From Euwallacea fornicatus (lineage: Eukaryota > Arthropoda > Insecta > Coleoptera > Curculionidae), in the NCBI RefSeq assembly GCF_040115645.1, contig NC_089568.1, forward strand, positions 558,001-622,000: a stretch of DNA of 64,000 bases. The letters run 5' to 3'. The position numbers were made by a program, and so were the translations under genes. Shown piece by piece: positions 34,081 through 44,194 of this stretch (position 1 is the stretch's first letter; each line of letters opens with the position of its first letter). A model generated the notes under the pieces. It saw nothing but the letters and a program-made list of their open reading frames with translations. It had not been told where the DNA came from and searched no databases.

Positions 34081-35889
34081 TACAGCGTTTGTAAAAATTA
34101 TTGTAACATGTTTGTAGCTTTCATAAACCTGAATTTCTAGAATAGATGCTCAAACTGGGCTCTAGTGATTATTTGGAAATGATTCAGTCGTTTCTCGAAC
34201 TCTTATAGGGCCGCGATTTATGGCATCCGGCTCCGCCATGGCCTGTAAAGGCTCTTGGTGGTGGTGCGCCCCTGGTTGGAATTCCTCCGGTTTAGTACTC
34301 AAAGAATAATCGAAACAATTTTGTCCTTTTTTTCTTCTCTTCGTCTTGGATCGGTGTCGATGTCGAATATGTGATCAGAATCATAGTTCGTAACTCGTCC
34401 AACTAAGCAATCTCCCTCTTCATAGTTAGACCAATTCTGTAATTTTTTAAAATAAGCGAAACTAAACACTGTCCATTTTCGTACACCAAATTGTCGTTGT
34501 CGTGGTTTCGTTGGTCGAAGGAACCCCTTAACATATTTTGGTCCTTCGAGCCGGATACCATAAATCGCGGCCATGTGGTTAATATCCATACGAGTCGCTT
34601 TTTTGGGAATACTGCGCAGGCCCACCGAATTGCAGATCGCAACAATAGTCCCACTGAGAAAGCTTCTTTTGACTAGTAGCATTTCTCAGCCGTAAAGCAC
34701 CCTTGGCCGTGGTCTGACACCCAGAAGGTATTCTTAGAATAAGTATCGAAGTACATGGGCGTAACTTAAGGGATAAAAGTACAAATAACTAACAACAAAT
34801 AAGGAATTGCAAAAACCAATAACTTAAAATCGCTAACAAATTCTAAGACCTAAATTATCTAAATTTTGTAGTTTATTTTTGTGAACGGAACCCTTTAAGT
34901 GACCCCACAAAAAGAAATCGAGGGGGGTAGGATCTGGAGATCCTGGCGAACATTCTAATGCCCCCTTTTAACGATCTATCTCCTAGGGAAAATCTCTTCA
35001 AGATACTCTTTCACAGACATGGCATAATGTGGTGGTGCACCATCTTGTTAGAACCAAATATTATTGACTACTGGTTCCCTATATTCTCCAGGAAATATTG
35101 CGTAGATTGTTGGAATATTTCGTTATGCAGTAAGTACAAGTATGAAGTGTTGTTTAAGTTTCCCTCCATGAAAAATGGACCGATGAATAGGTGACCAATT
35201 ATACCCATCCATGTATTGAGTTTTTGCAGATGTTGTGTTTGCAGCCTGCATCCAATGAGCATTGCCTGTTGACACGTAGTGAGAATTATATTAATGAATA
35301 GATCCATTTAAGTAAAATGTTGCTTCATCCGAAAATAAAATTTTAGAAAAAAATCTGTTATCCTGAATGCCGATTTCTTGCCTGAATTCATAAAAATGTA
35401 TTCTTTTCTACGAAATTGTACGAATTCTATGAAAACCAACATATTTTGTATTTAAACAATTGTTGAACACGATGTGGAATTCATACGTCTTAGTGTAAAT
35501 TTTTCACTCTTTTTGAAAATGGAATAAGAACGATTTTTTATTTCATTGTGAAGAGTCTCTCTAGGAAGCAAAAATTCATAATTTTTATCTTCTTAGCATA
35601 GTGATTTTGTTCTATTTTTTTAAAGAAAACTGTAGATCAAATTTTAGTCCTACGTATTCCGTGGTATCCCTCACTGGATTACCTTTCATTTGATATATTA
35701 CAATTGATACCTTTCCTTTTGAAAATAAAAAGTTATTGGGGGTAGCTGGATAGAGGTGAAAAACTTGAATATCAAATGTGATCCATTACATGTCTATTTT
35801 CATATAAAATTACACGTGTTTTATTTTTTTTTATTATCGAGTTTAGGAAAGTTATAAACATGTTGTAATACTCTTTACAAGCACTGTAT
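34081..35889 (-). pseudogene. DD41D relic element with an unrelated insert
   Basis: The ends TACAGCGTTTGTAAA and TTTACAAGCACTGTA are inverted. On the minus strand from about 35380 to 34880 the decayed transposase reads QEIGIQDNRFFSKILFSDEA, later QDGAPPHYAMSVKEYLEEIF and a broken DLQILPPSI block. It has many stops. The part 34205-34860 is a different repeat, described separately. Same family as 2157 and 55152. Confidence 0.7.
34205..34860. repeat. Unidentified repeat, copy 1, with inverted duplication
   Basis: Shares long stretches with 42600-43085: 'aatagtccc', then 'gagaaagcttcttttgacta', then 'atgggcgtaacttaaggga'. On the minus strand a coding tail (KLQNWSNYEEGDCLVGRV, then NYDSDHIF) ends at 34299. 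The post-stop sequence with 'ccataaatcgcgg' occurs twice in opposite directions (34208-34230 and 34549-34571), so this copy is partly a foldback. I do not recognise the family; a retroelement 3' end is possible. Confidence 0.5.
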
Positions 35890-36018
35890 ATAAAATAACA
35901 TTAGATTAGAACTACTTGAGAACCTATAGGAGGCTTCTACACTTGTATTGCCGACAATGAGTTCTACAGGGTATCTGGAAATAACGTTGAAATATTATGA
36001 AATCTATTTTGGGAAATA

Positions 36019-38073
36019 CACTGACTTTCAAAAAACCGCAACACCAAGAAGAACACATGGTACACGTTTGAAATTCTGGCATTACGTTGGGTCGGGTAAT
36101 TTGATAAAAATGATCAAAATATCAAAAGAAAATTTGTGAATAAGTGAAAAAATTTAATAATAATTTAATAATGGGTGGTATTTCCTCTTAAATTAATACA
36201 TTCCTGCAAGCGACGAGGCGTGCTTAAAATTAAATTGTCAATATCTTCCTGTGGTATTGTATCCCAGGCAATCTGCACCTGCTCGCGGAGTTCATCTATG
36301 GTCTCTGGAGGGCGAGCTAAACGTTGAAATCTCCGACTCATTATATTCCATACATGCTCTATTGGGGACAAATCTGGAGACCGAGCTGGCCGAGGCAAAG
36401 TATCCAAATTTTCACTTCCAAATACCTCAAAGTATCGTTGACTATATGTGGTCGTGCATTATCCTGTTGAAATGTGCTTCCAGGATGGTCGTGCATGTAT
36501 GGTACAAGAACCGGTTCTAAGACACTATTAATGTACCTCTAAGTATTTAATCTATCATAAAGGAGGCCGACTACCATATCTGGATGGCACCCCAAACCAT
36601 GACACCTGGTGTTAAACCAGAATGACGCCTTTCAAAAAAGTCCAAATTTAATCGCTCTCCTCTGCGTCTTCTAACACGTAACAGTCCATCAGATTGCCGT
36701 AAACAAAATCGGCTCTCATCACTGAACACGGTTCTTCTCCACTCATCCACCCATTACACTCTCGGACGACACCACTCCAGTCGGGCCACCCTGTGGTTTC
36801 GTGATGATGGAAGCCAACGCATAGGACGATATGAATTTTGTCCAAAACTTCGAATTCTGCGATACATCGTACTTTTTTTTTGTGCCCGAGGAGGTGGAAA
36901 TCTTCAAAAAGACACCCGCCCGCTTCGGGTCGGGTAGTGTGGGATTCGAGTATACGCCCGCCTACCCACTAAAACCACTCCTTCTCTTCTTATGGTCCCG
37001 GTATCGCCTGATAGGCATTCCTTCGGGGCGCCCGGTCGTAAGAGCTACTCTCTATGCTTCCGTCCTTGTCCTTCTGTACCGTTCCCGCTCAATCTTCTTG
37101 CGCATGATCTTCTTGACCATGCACTCAAACGCTCTCCACTTACACTCACTCTCTACGAGTTCATAGCCGATTGTCCCTCGGTCCAGGTTGAGTCCCGCCC
37201 CTCTGGCCTCATTCCGATCGGTCTCCAACTTCGGACATCCCCAGATTGTGTGCTCCGGGGAGTCTGCAACTCCTGGCTCTTCACAGAACCAGTAGCTGTC
37301 AATCTCTTCAACCTTTATTCTGTGCAAGTATTTCCCGAATACTCCGTATCCAGTAAACACCTGCGTTAGTTCGTACCCGGTCTTCGTCCATTTGCATTCG
37401 ATTCATCGTCTAATGCTCGGAACGAAGACCTCCACCCATCCATCATACACACTCCACTCACTCATCACCCAATCTCCGGCCTCCCTCCTAAAACCTTTAC
37501 CTCTCTCCCAAACCATTTTCCTCGCGATACATCGTACTAAGGGAGACCCTTCGATTCAGGGTGGCTACCCAGTTAGCACCAAGAGACGGAATTGTTTCAA
37601 ACGGGGCGAATGTCGCTGAACGACGAAGTCGCCGGTCTTCGCGTTGGTTCGTCATTCTTGGACGGTCACTACCACGATGACGATTTACTGACCCTTCATT
37701 AGACCAATCTCTCCAAGCTCTTAGCACTGTTGATGCGTTTCGATCTAATCTACGTGCAATTTCGCGGCAAGGTAAACCTGCCTCATGCATACCAACAATT
37801 CTTCCCCTTTCAAAGGGAGTTAACTGCATTTTGCCCTACCACCCATTTAATATGGTATCAACCATAATACCTTTATCGCTATTCGCCTGCAAAAAAATTT
37901 GCAAAAAGAACGATCGTCACAGATAAAAAAGTAAAGAAAAACTTCATATCGCATTAAAATACGAAGTTGAAATTTTTACCATTTTTTTCTCTTTACAAGT
38001 CTAAAATCGTACCAAAATTTGAAATACATACGATACGTTCTTCTTGGTGTTGCGGTTTTTTTGAAAGTCAGTG
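36019..38073 (-). mobile_element. Tc1-type DD34E transposon, copy 2, with R1 passenger
   Basis: Both inverted ends are present (CACTGACTTTCAAAAAA-CCGCAACACCAAG...), with TA at 36017-36018 and 38074-38075, 2055 bp including a 650-bp R1 insert. The transposase on the minus strand runs from about 37831 (QLTPFERGRIVGMHEAGLP) through the insert to 36165 (SPDLSPIEHVWN, then NLRGNTTHY). It is more decayed than copy 1 in the middle. Because both ends and the TA are present it arrived by transposition. Confidence 0.88.
36874..37523 (-). mobile_element. R1-clade 3' fragment inside Tc1 copy 2
   Basis: 650 bp flanked by an exact 15-bp duplication GCGATACATCGTACT (36859-36873 and 37524-37538). The minus-strand coding remnant reads FTGYGVFGKYLHRIKVEEID, CEEPG, then SPEHTIWGC. 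The site and 5' truncation point are the same as in Tc1 copy 1, so the retrotransposon landed once and was then carried along. Confidence 0.88.
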
Positions 38074-38230
38074 TATATCCAAAATATTGCGAAAAAAACA
38101 CCTTCTCGAGGGGGCTTTCGGCTTCTTTAAGAAGCAATTTTTGAGAGATGTTTTTAAGAATTTCTTTTATTATTTTAATCCCTAGAATCACCTTTCAAAA
38201 TATCTCACCTTTATATCCGGATATCTTGTA

Positions 38231-38880
38231 CACAAGATTAATTCAATTAAATTTTGAGGGTATGTGAGTGCCTTTAATGATAAGTATAAAAATTAAGATG
38301 ATCTGTAATTAATCTCCTACAATTAATTCATTAAAAGTAAGTCAATAAAATTCCCAAACAATGGAAGAAATACAAGTATTGCCACAGTTACTGCATGCAT
38401 GCATATCCTTTATCGTATAGAATTGTGAATTTTATTAATGAGGTGCATTGTTGCTATTCAGCATCTTCAAAAATCGGTAGGTCATACAGCCTAATGTTGT
38501 GATCTAAACAAAGTTGACTGCACTTTCTAAGATTCGATTTTTAATTTGATGAATTTTCAGTGCACAGGGCGTTTCTGGAAAATCTTTTATTTAAATTGAC
38601 AATATTTTTCAGATTTTAGACTGTAATTCAGTGACGAGCTCAAAATTTTTCCATCAACAACGGAGTTCCAATTTTGGTATGTAATTGTGATCTTCTAAAC
38701 TGGATGCCTAGTCCATTATTGGTTGATTCGGTTGATTATTTTTAGCCGGCTCTGAAAAATAGCCTGTAACTATGACTATTTCCATAAACAAGGCTTTTCA
38801 TTCTGGTTTCTGTGCCTAAAAATTTTGAGGCTAATGAAGAATTTCTATTCCATAAGAATAGTACTGTAGGTCTTTATTTC
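38231..38880. other. Intergenic, nothing recognised
   Basis: AT-rich sequence between the degenerate MITE and the GC-richer block beginning near 38881. No coding sequence or repeat end seen. Confidence 0.35.
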
Positions 38881-40082
38881 GTCAGTCTAGGGTATAATTT
38901 AAAGATGTGTTTATGAGGGTGGACGCTGCTTTTTTCTTCACTTTGAAATCGAATCGAATATCAGCAGGAATCGGAGTTGGAATAAAACAGGAATTCCCCG
39001 TCTTCGAGAAAGTCTTAAATACTAAACCCCCTGGTAGCGCACCATGGGCGTGCCCTAGTTGGGGGTGCCATCGACCCACGCTCACTTCTCGCCGCATTGC
39101 ATCGTGGTGCTTAACCTGATAAGAAGTCCTTCGTTGACGGTAATTGCGTCTGCATCATAAGGGCCGACAAAGCTTATCATCAGTAATACCGATGCCGACA
39201 AAGTCTTCCGCGGGGAACTCCCCTGCCAACAAAGTAACTCGGTGGGAATTCTCACGCACCAGTCAAAGTCCACCATGGGCATGCCACAGGGGGACATCAT
39301 CTCCTTAACAATAACTTAATCCTAATTATTTACAATCTATCATCTTTCCGATAGTCTCGACGTAATCAAAATACTCAATGTAATACAATTAAAAACTATG
39401 TACAGGGTTCGACTACCGGATCCTAAATTACGATAAAAAATAGTTATTTGCCTTACAGCGTGTTCATGGGACAGGCTCTTATTCATTTTTCTGAAAATAT
39501 TATTCCTCAAGTCAGCTCTCAATATGTCAAGTTCCAACTGAGATGTGGTGTCGTATGTCTCTTCAAGGATAGCATTCACCTCAAAGTTGAATTAAATATC
39601 TTTGTTGGGAAAAAACCCAACATAAATCAGCGGCATCGCTGGGCTTCAATTAGGCCCTAAAGACGTTGGAACAATCCCAATATACATCCCCGCGATGCAG
39701 CACTCACCCCAACGTGCTTGAACCCAGCCACGGTGATGGCCTGGTTCCTTGATTTATCGCTGCTCCGATTTATGGGGAGAACCAATAAATCTACCAAAGG
39801 AACCAGTAAGCTACATCTGGGCTTTGACCATGGAGATTCTTGGGAGAAAACTTTCCACAAACCAGGGGGCGGTGTCGGTTGGGATTGGTCAAGGGCTTAT
39901 TGTGGTGATCTCTCTCCAGTCCCACCATCCCTGGGATGCAAAAAATCTAACACTCCTTCATGACTTGATTTCTAAACCAGTGCTCGCAAACTCTCTCTCT
40001 TCCGTTTCTCGGACACTTCCCGATTCCTGAGCGCGGAACACATTCTCAAATCTCTCACATAACATTAGCTCTAAAACAGTGC

Positions 40083-40122
<40 letters not shown>

Positions 40123-40208
40123 GTTTCTCGGACACTTCTCGATCCCTGAACGCGGAACTCTTTCTCAAATCTCCCACATAATATTAGCTCTAAAAGAGTG
40201 CTCGCAGA

Positions 40209-40244
<36 letters not shown>

Positions 40245-40332
40245 TTCTCTCCTGTTTCTCGGACACTTCTCGATCCCTGAACGCGGAACTCTTTCTCAAA
40301 TCTCCCACATAACATTAGCTCTAAAAGAGTGC

Positions 40333-40374
<42 letters not shown>

Positions 40375-40800
40375 CTGTTTCTCGGACACTTCTCGATCCC
40401 TAAACGCGGAACTCTATCTCAAATCTCTCTCATAACATTAGCTCAAATTTCTGCTCAGTTACTTTTTTGTAAGTTACCCCTCAAACTGTACACGTAAACT
40501 TTCTCAGATCTCGGGCAATACAGTACCAACTCTGTAAATTTGAAGTGTATGTAAAGTCGTAGATCCGTAGTGTAAATTAGAGTGATATCTGTAGTGTGAA
40601 GTAAATTCCTTAATTCGTGCTACGGAGTTTGTCTTCCCCGAACCCTTGAACCCCATTTACATTAATTGACGCATCAGCGTCTGGTCCTTCGAAACGCAAC
40701 AACTCGCACCAGCAGAAGGGAGATACCTCTTCGGGGCCTCGTGAGGCAGTCGATTCTGTTAGGCCCCTGGCCTAAACAATCTTATTGCTTCTGGGAACTC
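38881..40800. other. GC-richer unidentified block with a minisatellite
   Basis: This stretch has a base composition unlike its surroundings. It repeats phrases such as 'caccatgggc(g/a)tgcc' (about 39041 and 39272), holds a CT-rich minisatellite, and ends in a GC-rich part ('gcgtctggtccttcg', 'cttcggggcctcgtgaggcag'). No long frame gives a known protein. It could be a solo LTR or the untranslated part of a retroelement; I found no target duplication. Confidence 0.35.
39979..40447. repeat. Minisatellite with CT microsatellites, four units
   Basis: Four head-to-tail units of about 98, 119, 131 and 118 bp. Each begins (a/g)gtgctcgca(a/g)actctct, contains a (CT)n run of variable length, then 'tgtttctcggacacttc', 'gaacgcggaac' and 'cataacattagctc'. 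Most length differences come from the CT run. Confidence 0.88.
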
Positions 40801-41296
40801 TGTGGAAAAGATTGAAAAGGATGGCTGAATCGAAAAAGTAGTTAAAACCGGAGAGCATAATTATTTCTATGAAAACAATGAGATAAAAGCTTATTTCAAG
40901 TAGATTCAAATAATACTCGGTACTTTCGTAGCACAGGTACTCATTTCTGATTAATTGCCAATAAAGGGAAAAAGCAGTTTATTCAGGAATATATTTGGAC
41001 AACTTGCAATAAGTTTCATTTAACTAGATATAATGTAATTGACGTATTTACGAGAGAGATAATCAAATTTTGATTTGGATAGAATTTTTACAAGGTTATT
41101 CAGCAAACTTGCGGCTCCGTAAATGGACTGAGAGAAAATATTCATTTAAACGTTCGGCACTTAAAATTGATACATTTTTTACTCATTTAATTCCATTAAC
41201 AAAATGAGGTACCTATTTGGCTCCTACCCAATCGCTGGCCGAACTCGCCTAAAGTAATTTCTGCTGGTACTTTCAACCATACAAGGTGGCTTAAAA
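40801..41296. other. Intergenic, nothing recognised
   Basis: AT-rich sequence with no coding potential or repeat end that I can support. Confidence 0.3.
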
Positions 41297-42348
41297 TGCA
41301 GAGCGTCCGGAAATAACGTTGAAATATTTTAAGAGGTGATTCTAGAGGTTAAAATTATAAAAAAAGTTCTTACAAACATACCCCAAAAACTGTTTTTTAA
41401 AGGGGGCTAGAACCCTTTAAACGAGGACCTCTAAAAATGTTCTTTTCGCAATATTTTCAAAACAGTTCGTGTTAAAATAAAAAAATTCGATACATTTTAA
41501 TAAGTTGTTATGGGAAAACTTTCTTTATGTTAATAATTGCAAATTTTAGTCAGGGGCGTCACATACAGAGGGTCTTTTACGTGAATCTCACCTTAACTTT
41601 TTCGTTTGCCACAATTCTTTATTTTTGAGATCAAATTACTGATTCGCAAATTTTTTTCAGTAAAAAAGGTCCCATCGTTTCATCTCGTTAGGGTAGATCG
41701 TTTTCCAGAAAAATGGATTTTCATAAATCGATGCGCGATTACATTGTAATGGATTGTATCAGGGATAAGCCTGGTGTTTTCGGTAGGGCACGATTTTCTA
41801 TGAGAAAAAGAATAAAAAGATGTGTTGAGATGAACGGAACCAATTTTCAACATTTTTTATGAGTAATAATTGCTAATATTCGTCTTGTAATTGCTGGTTA
41901 ATAAAAAAATATTACTATTACCAGGATGCCTATTATCTTTATTATTATACATGTCTATGTCCATGTAATCGTACATCGATTTACAAAAATCAATTTTTTT
42001 GGAAAACAGTCTGTCCTAACGAGATGAAATAATGGGACCTTTTCCACTGAAAAATATTCGCGAATCAGTAATTTGATTTACAAAATAAAGTATTGTCACA
42101 AACAAAAAGTTAATGCAAAATTTACGTAGGAAACCCCTGTATGTGACGGCCCTGACTAAAATTTGCAATTATTAACACAAACCGTTTCGAAAATATTACG
42201 AAAAAACATCTTCAGGGGTCCTCATTTAAAGAGTTCTAACCTTTTTAAGAAGCATTTTTTGGGGTATGTTTGTAAGAACTTTTTTTATTATTTTAACCTC
42301 TAGAATCATCTCCTAAAATATTTCAAAGTTATTTCCGGACACCCTGTA
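41297..42348 (+). mobile_element. Non-autonomous DD41D element keeping the transposase 3' end
   Basis: A palindromic element of about 1.05 kb. The left end is decayed (CAGAGCGTCCGG), the right is CCGGACACCCTGTA. Arms of roughly 450 bp are inverted: 'gcaaattttagtcagggg' near 41550 mirrors 'cccctgactaaaatttgc' near 42145, the latter with one change. At the centre, 41755-41860 reads RDKPGVFGRARFSMRKRIKR.. and ends NGTNFQHFL with a stop at 41861, the C terminus of a DD41D transposase closely similar to that at 32270-32345. No catalytic domain remains. Confidence 0.78.
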
Positions 42349-42599
42349 TATGTCGCGAGGGGGCAACCCAGGAGAATCTCTAATGATAAGCTAGGTGTTA
42401 CATTACTGATAGGAAAATCTTCATTACTTTTTCGACATTAACGCGTGTACAGACTTACAGCAGAACCCTGTTGAGGGATTCCTTGGATAAATGAAACCAC
42501 GACAACGGCACTTTGTTTTACATAAATGGACTTATGTATTTAATTTGCACTTATATCAAATAATGAAAGAGTTTTGGTCCAAGTAGGAAGAGGGAGAAT

Positions 42600-43084
42600 G
42601 CTTAATTGGGCGGGTTATACACTATGATTCTGATCACATCCCAACACCGACGCAGCTTCCATACGAAGAAGAGAAAAAGAAGAGAGTAAAAATTACTTCG
42701 ATTATCCCTTAAGTACTAATTTCGAGGAAATCTAACCAGGGACGCACCACCACCAAGAACCCTTATGGGCTATGGCTACGCCGGGTCCCATAACTCACGG
42801 CCATCTGGGGAATATCTATACTATTTTCTGGGAATATCGCAGGCCCAACAAATTGACCATCACAGCAATAGTCCCGGCCGAGAAAGCTTCTTTTGACTAA
42901 TAGCATATTCCCCAGTCAAAACGTACCCTTAGTTTTGGCCTGATGGACCATGTAGTCTGGCACCCAGATGGTATTCTCCGAATAAGTTATGCCGCACATG
43001 GGCGTAACTTAAGGGATAAAATACAAATACATGACAAAACCAAAATTAACAACAATAAAAAAAAACAAAAGCTAATAACTTAAA
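42600..43084 (+). repeat. Unidentified repeat, copy 2
   Basis: Second copy of the repeat at 34205-34860, here without the inverted duplication. A coding tail (VGRVIHYDSDHI, then EEEKKKRVKITSIIP) ends at about 42712. It is followed by the conserved non-coding part 'gggacgcaccaccaccaagaa' and 'gagaaagcttcttttgacta'. The DSDHI block and the position of the stop match copy 1. Confidence 0.5.
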
Positions 43085-43310
43085 GTCCCTAACATCCCCG
43101 CAACATAAAAAGTTTAAAAGGAACTGTATAATAGCGTTGCGTAACACTGTAATGTAACATCATAACATTGAAGTGTCCCATTGGACGTAGGTATTTCCCA
43201 AAACCGATATGTGCTGATATTGGACCAGTTCCTCGCATTCTGGACGGATCTGCGGGACATAAGCTTTGTGCTGATAGGACTCCCACCCTCCCCCCAGGGC
43301 ACAGGTATTA
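43085..43310 (-). pseudogene. Possible R1-type RT C-terminal relic
   Basis: The minus strand reads GPISAHIGFGKYLRPMGHFN, which resembles the tGHG-FGKYL-R-IG segment just before the zinc finger of the R1-type elements in this window. Flanking sequence is frameshifted. Weak evidence from one short block. Confidence 0.35.
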
Positions 43311-44194
43311 TCAAGAAGTGGACATGCCTTGTTATTGCAATTGCTTGCTTGCAATTCTTGTGCGAAATCTCTATGGAGATTTATCTTTGATTATTGATTT
43401 TTCGTGGTTTAGATCGATTGTTGACTCCTCTACGCTTCACCAAAAAACTTCCTATGTTGCCCACCGAGGCACCCATAGGTTCAATAAGGTACGTGTTATT
43501 TTACAAAGGAATTTGCATTAAATTGTTAAATTAATCTCCATTTGTTTCAAAAATTTACCACGTTAAGGTTTTTGTATTTTGTCTGGAACACAATTTCATG
43601 GGCCGATAAAGAAAAGCAACAGGGAAAGCTTTTTTGGAAAATTATATTTACAAGTCAAGTATTAAAATCTACGAACTTTATCGTAATTTTCGGGACGCAG
43701 ACCAGCAACAGAGTCAGAAGACTTCCTGGAAAAAGTTCCTTCATTCCCTAAATTTCGTTTGCTTCACCTTGTGTAATTTGAACAAAGGATTCTGGAAGTG
43801 ATACATTTTTAAATGACATGCAGTGAAAAGAGGTGATAAAAACAAAAATAACCATATGTTTCTCTATTACCAAACCGAAAAACTATAATACTTTAGAGGA
43901 AATCTAGAAAATGTTATTAGCGCTTTCTATTTGAGCACTTGATCACTCGCAGTAGTGCGTTAATAGTAACAGCGAACGCTATCTGTATTTGTCTAATGTG
44001 TTATACATGTTCATATTTAACAAACGGCAATTGCAAAACTTGACCTTATTAACGCATCGCTCGAATTCGCAGTTAGTTTCCTGTGAAAACAACAATGCTT
44101 TTCGTATCACTTTTTTTGCCGAAGGTTATAAATATTATTTTTTATAGCCCTAACAGATACGTCCTATTATCAACTTATTTATTTTAGGACTTAC
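43311..44194. other. Intergenic or intronic, nothing recognised
   Basis: The terminal exon of SLC26 gene B, downstream of the donor at 44194, should lie here or further left. I could not identify it. Confidence 0.3.

Larger units (their letters stand above)
35965..38230. repeat. Degenerate MITE split by Tc1 copy 2
   Basis: The left piece (TACAGGGTATCTGGAAATAACG, 35965-36016) and right piece (38076-38230) match the ends of the element at 41297-42348: 'ggaaataacgttgaaatatt' on the left, 'tattattttaa(c/t)c(c/t)ctagaatca' on the right. The Tc1 at 36019-38073 sits at a TA between them. Confidence 0.65.

Noticed and set aside
22584..38073. Segmental duplication as the source of the two Tc1/R1 composites
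   Set aside because: Homology stops at the Tc1 ends, the copies are inverted, and copy 2 has its own TA duplication within an unrelated MITE.
39979..40497. Serine/leucine-rich frames across the CT repeats
   Set aside because: They are translations of the CT microsatellite in a minisatellite, not a protein.
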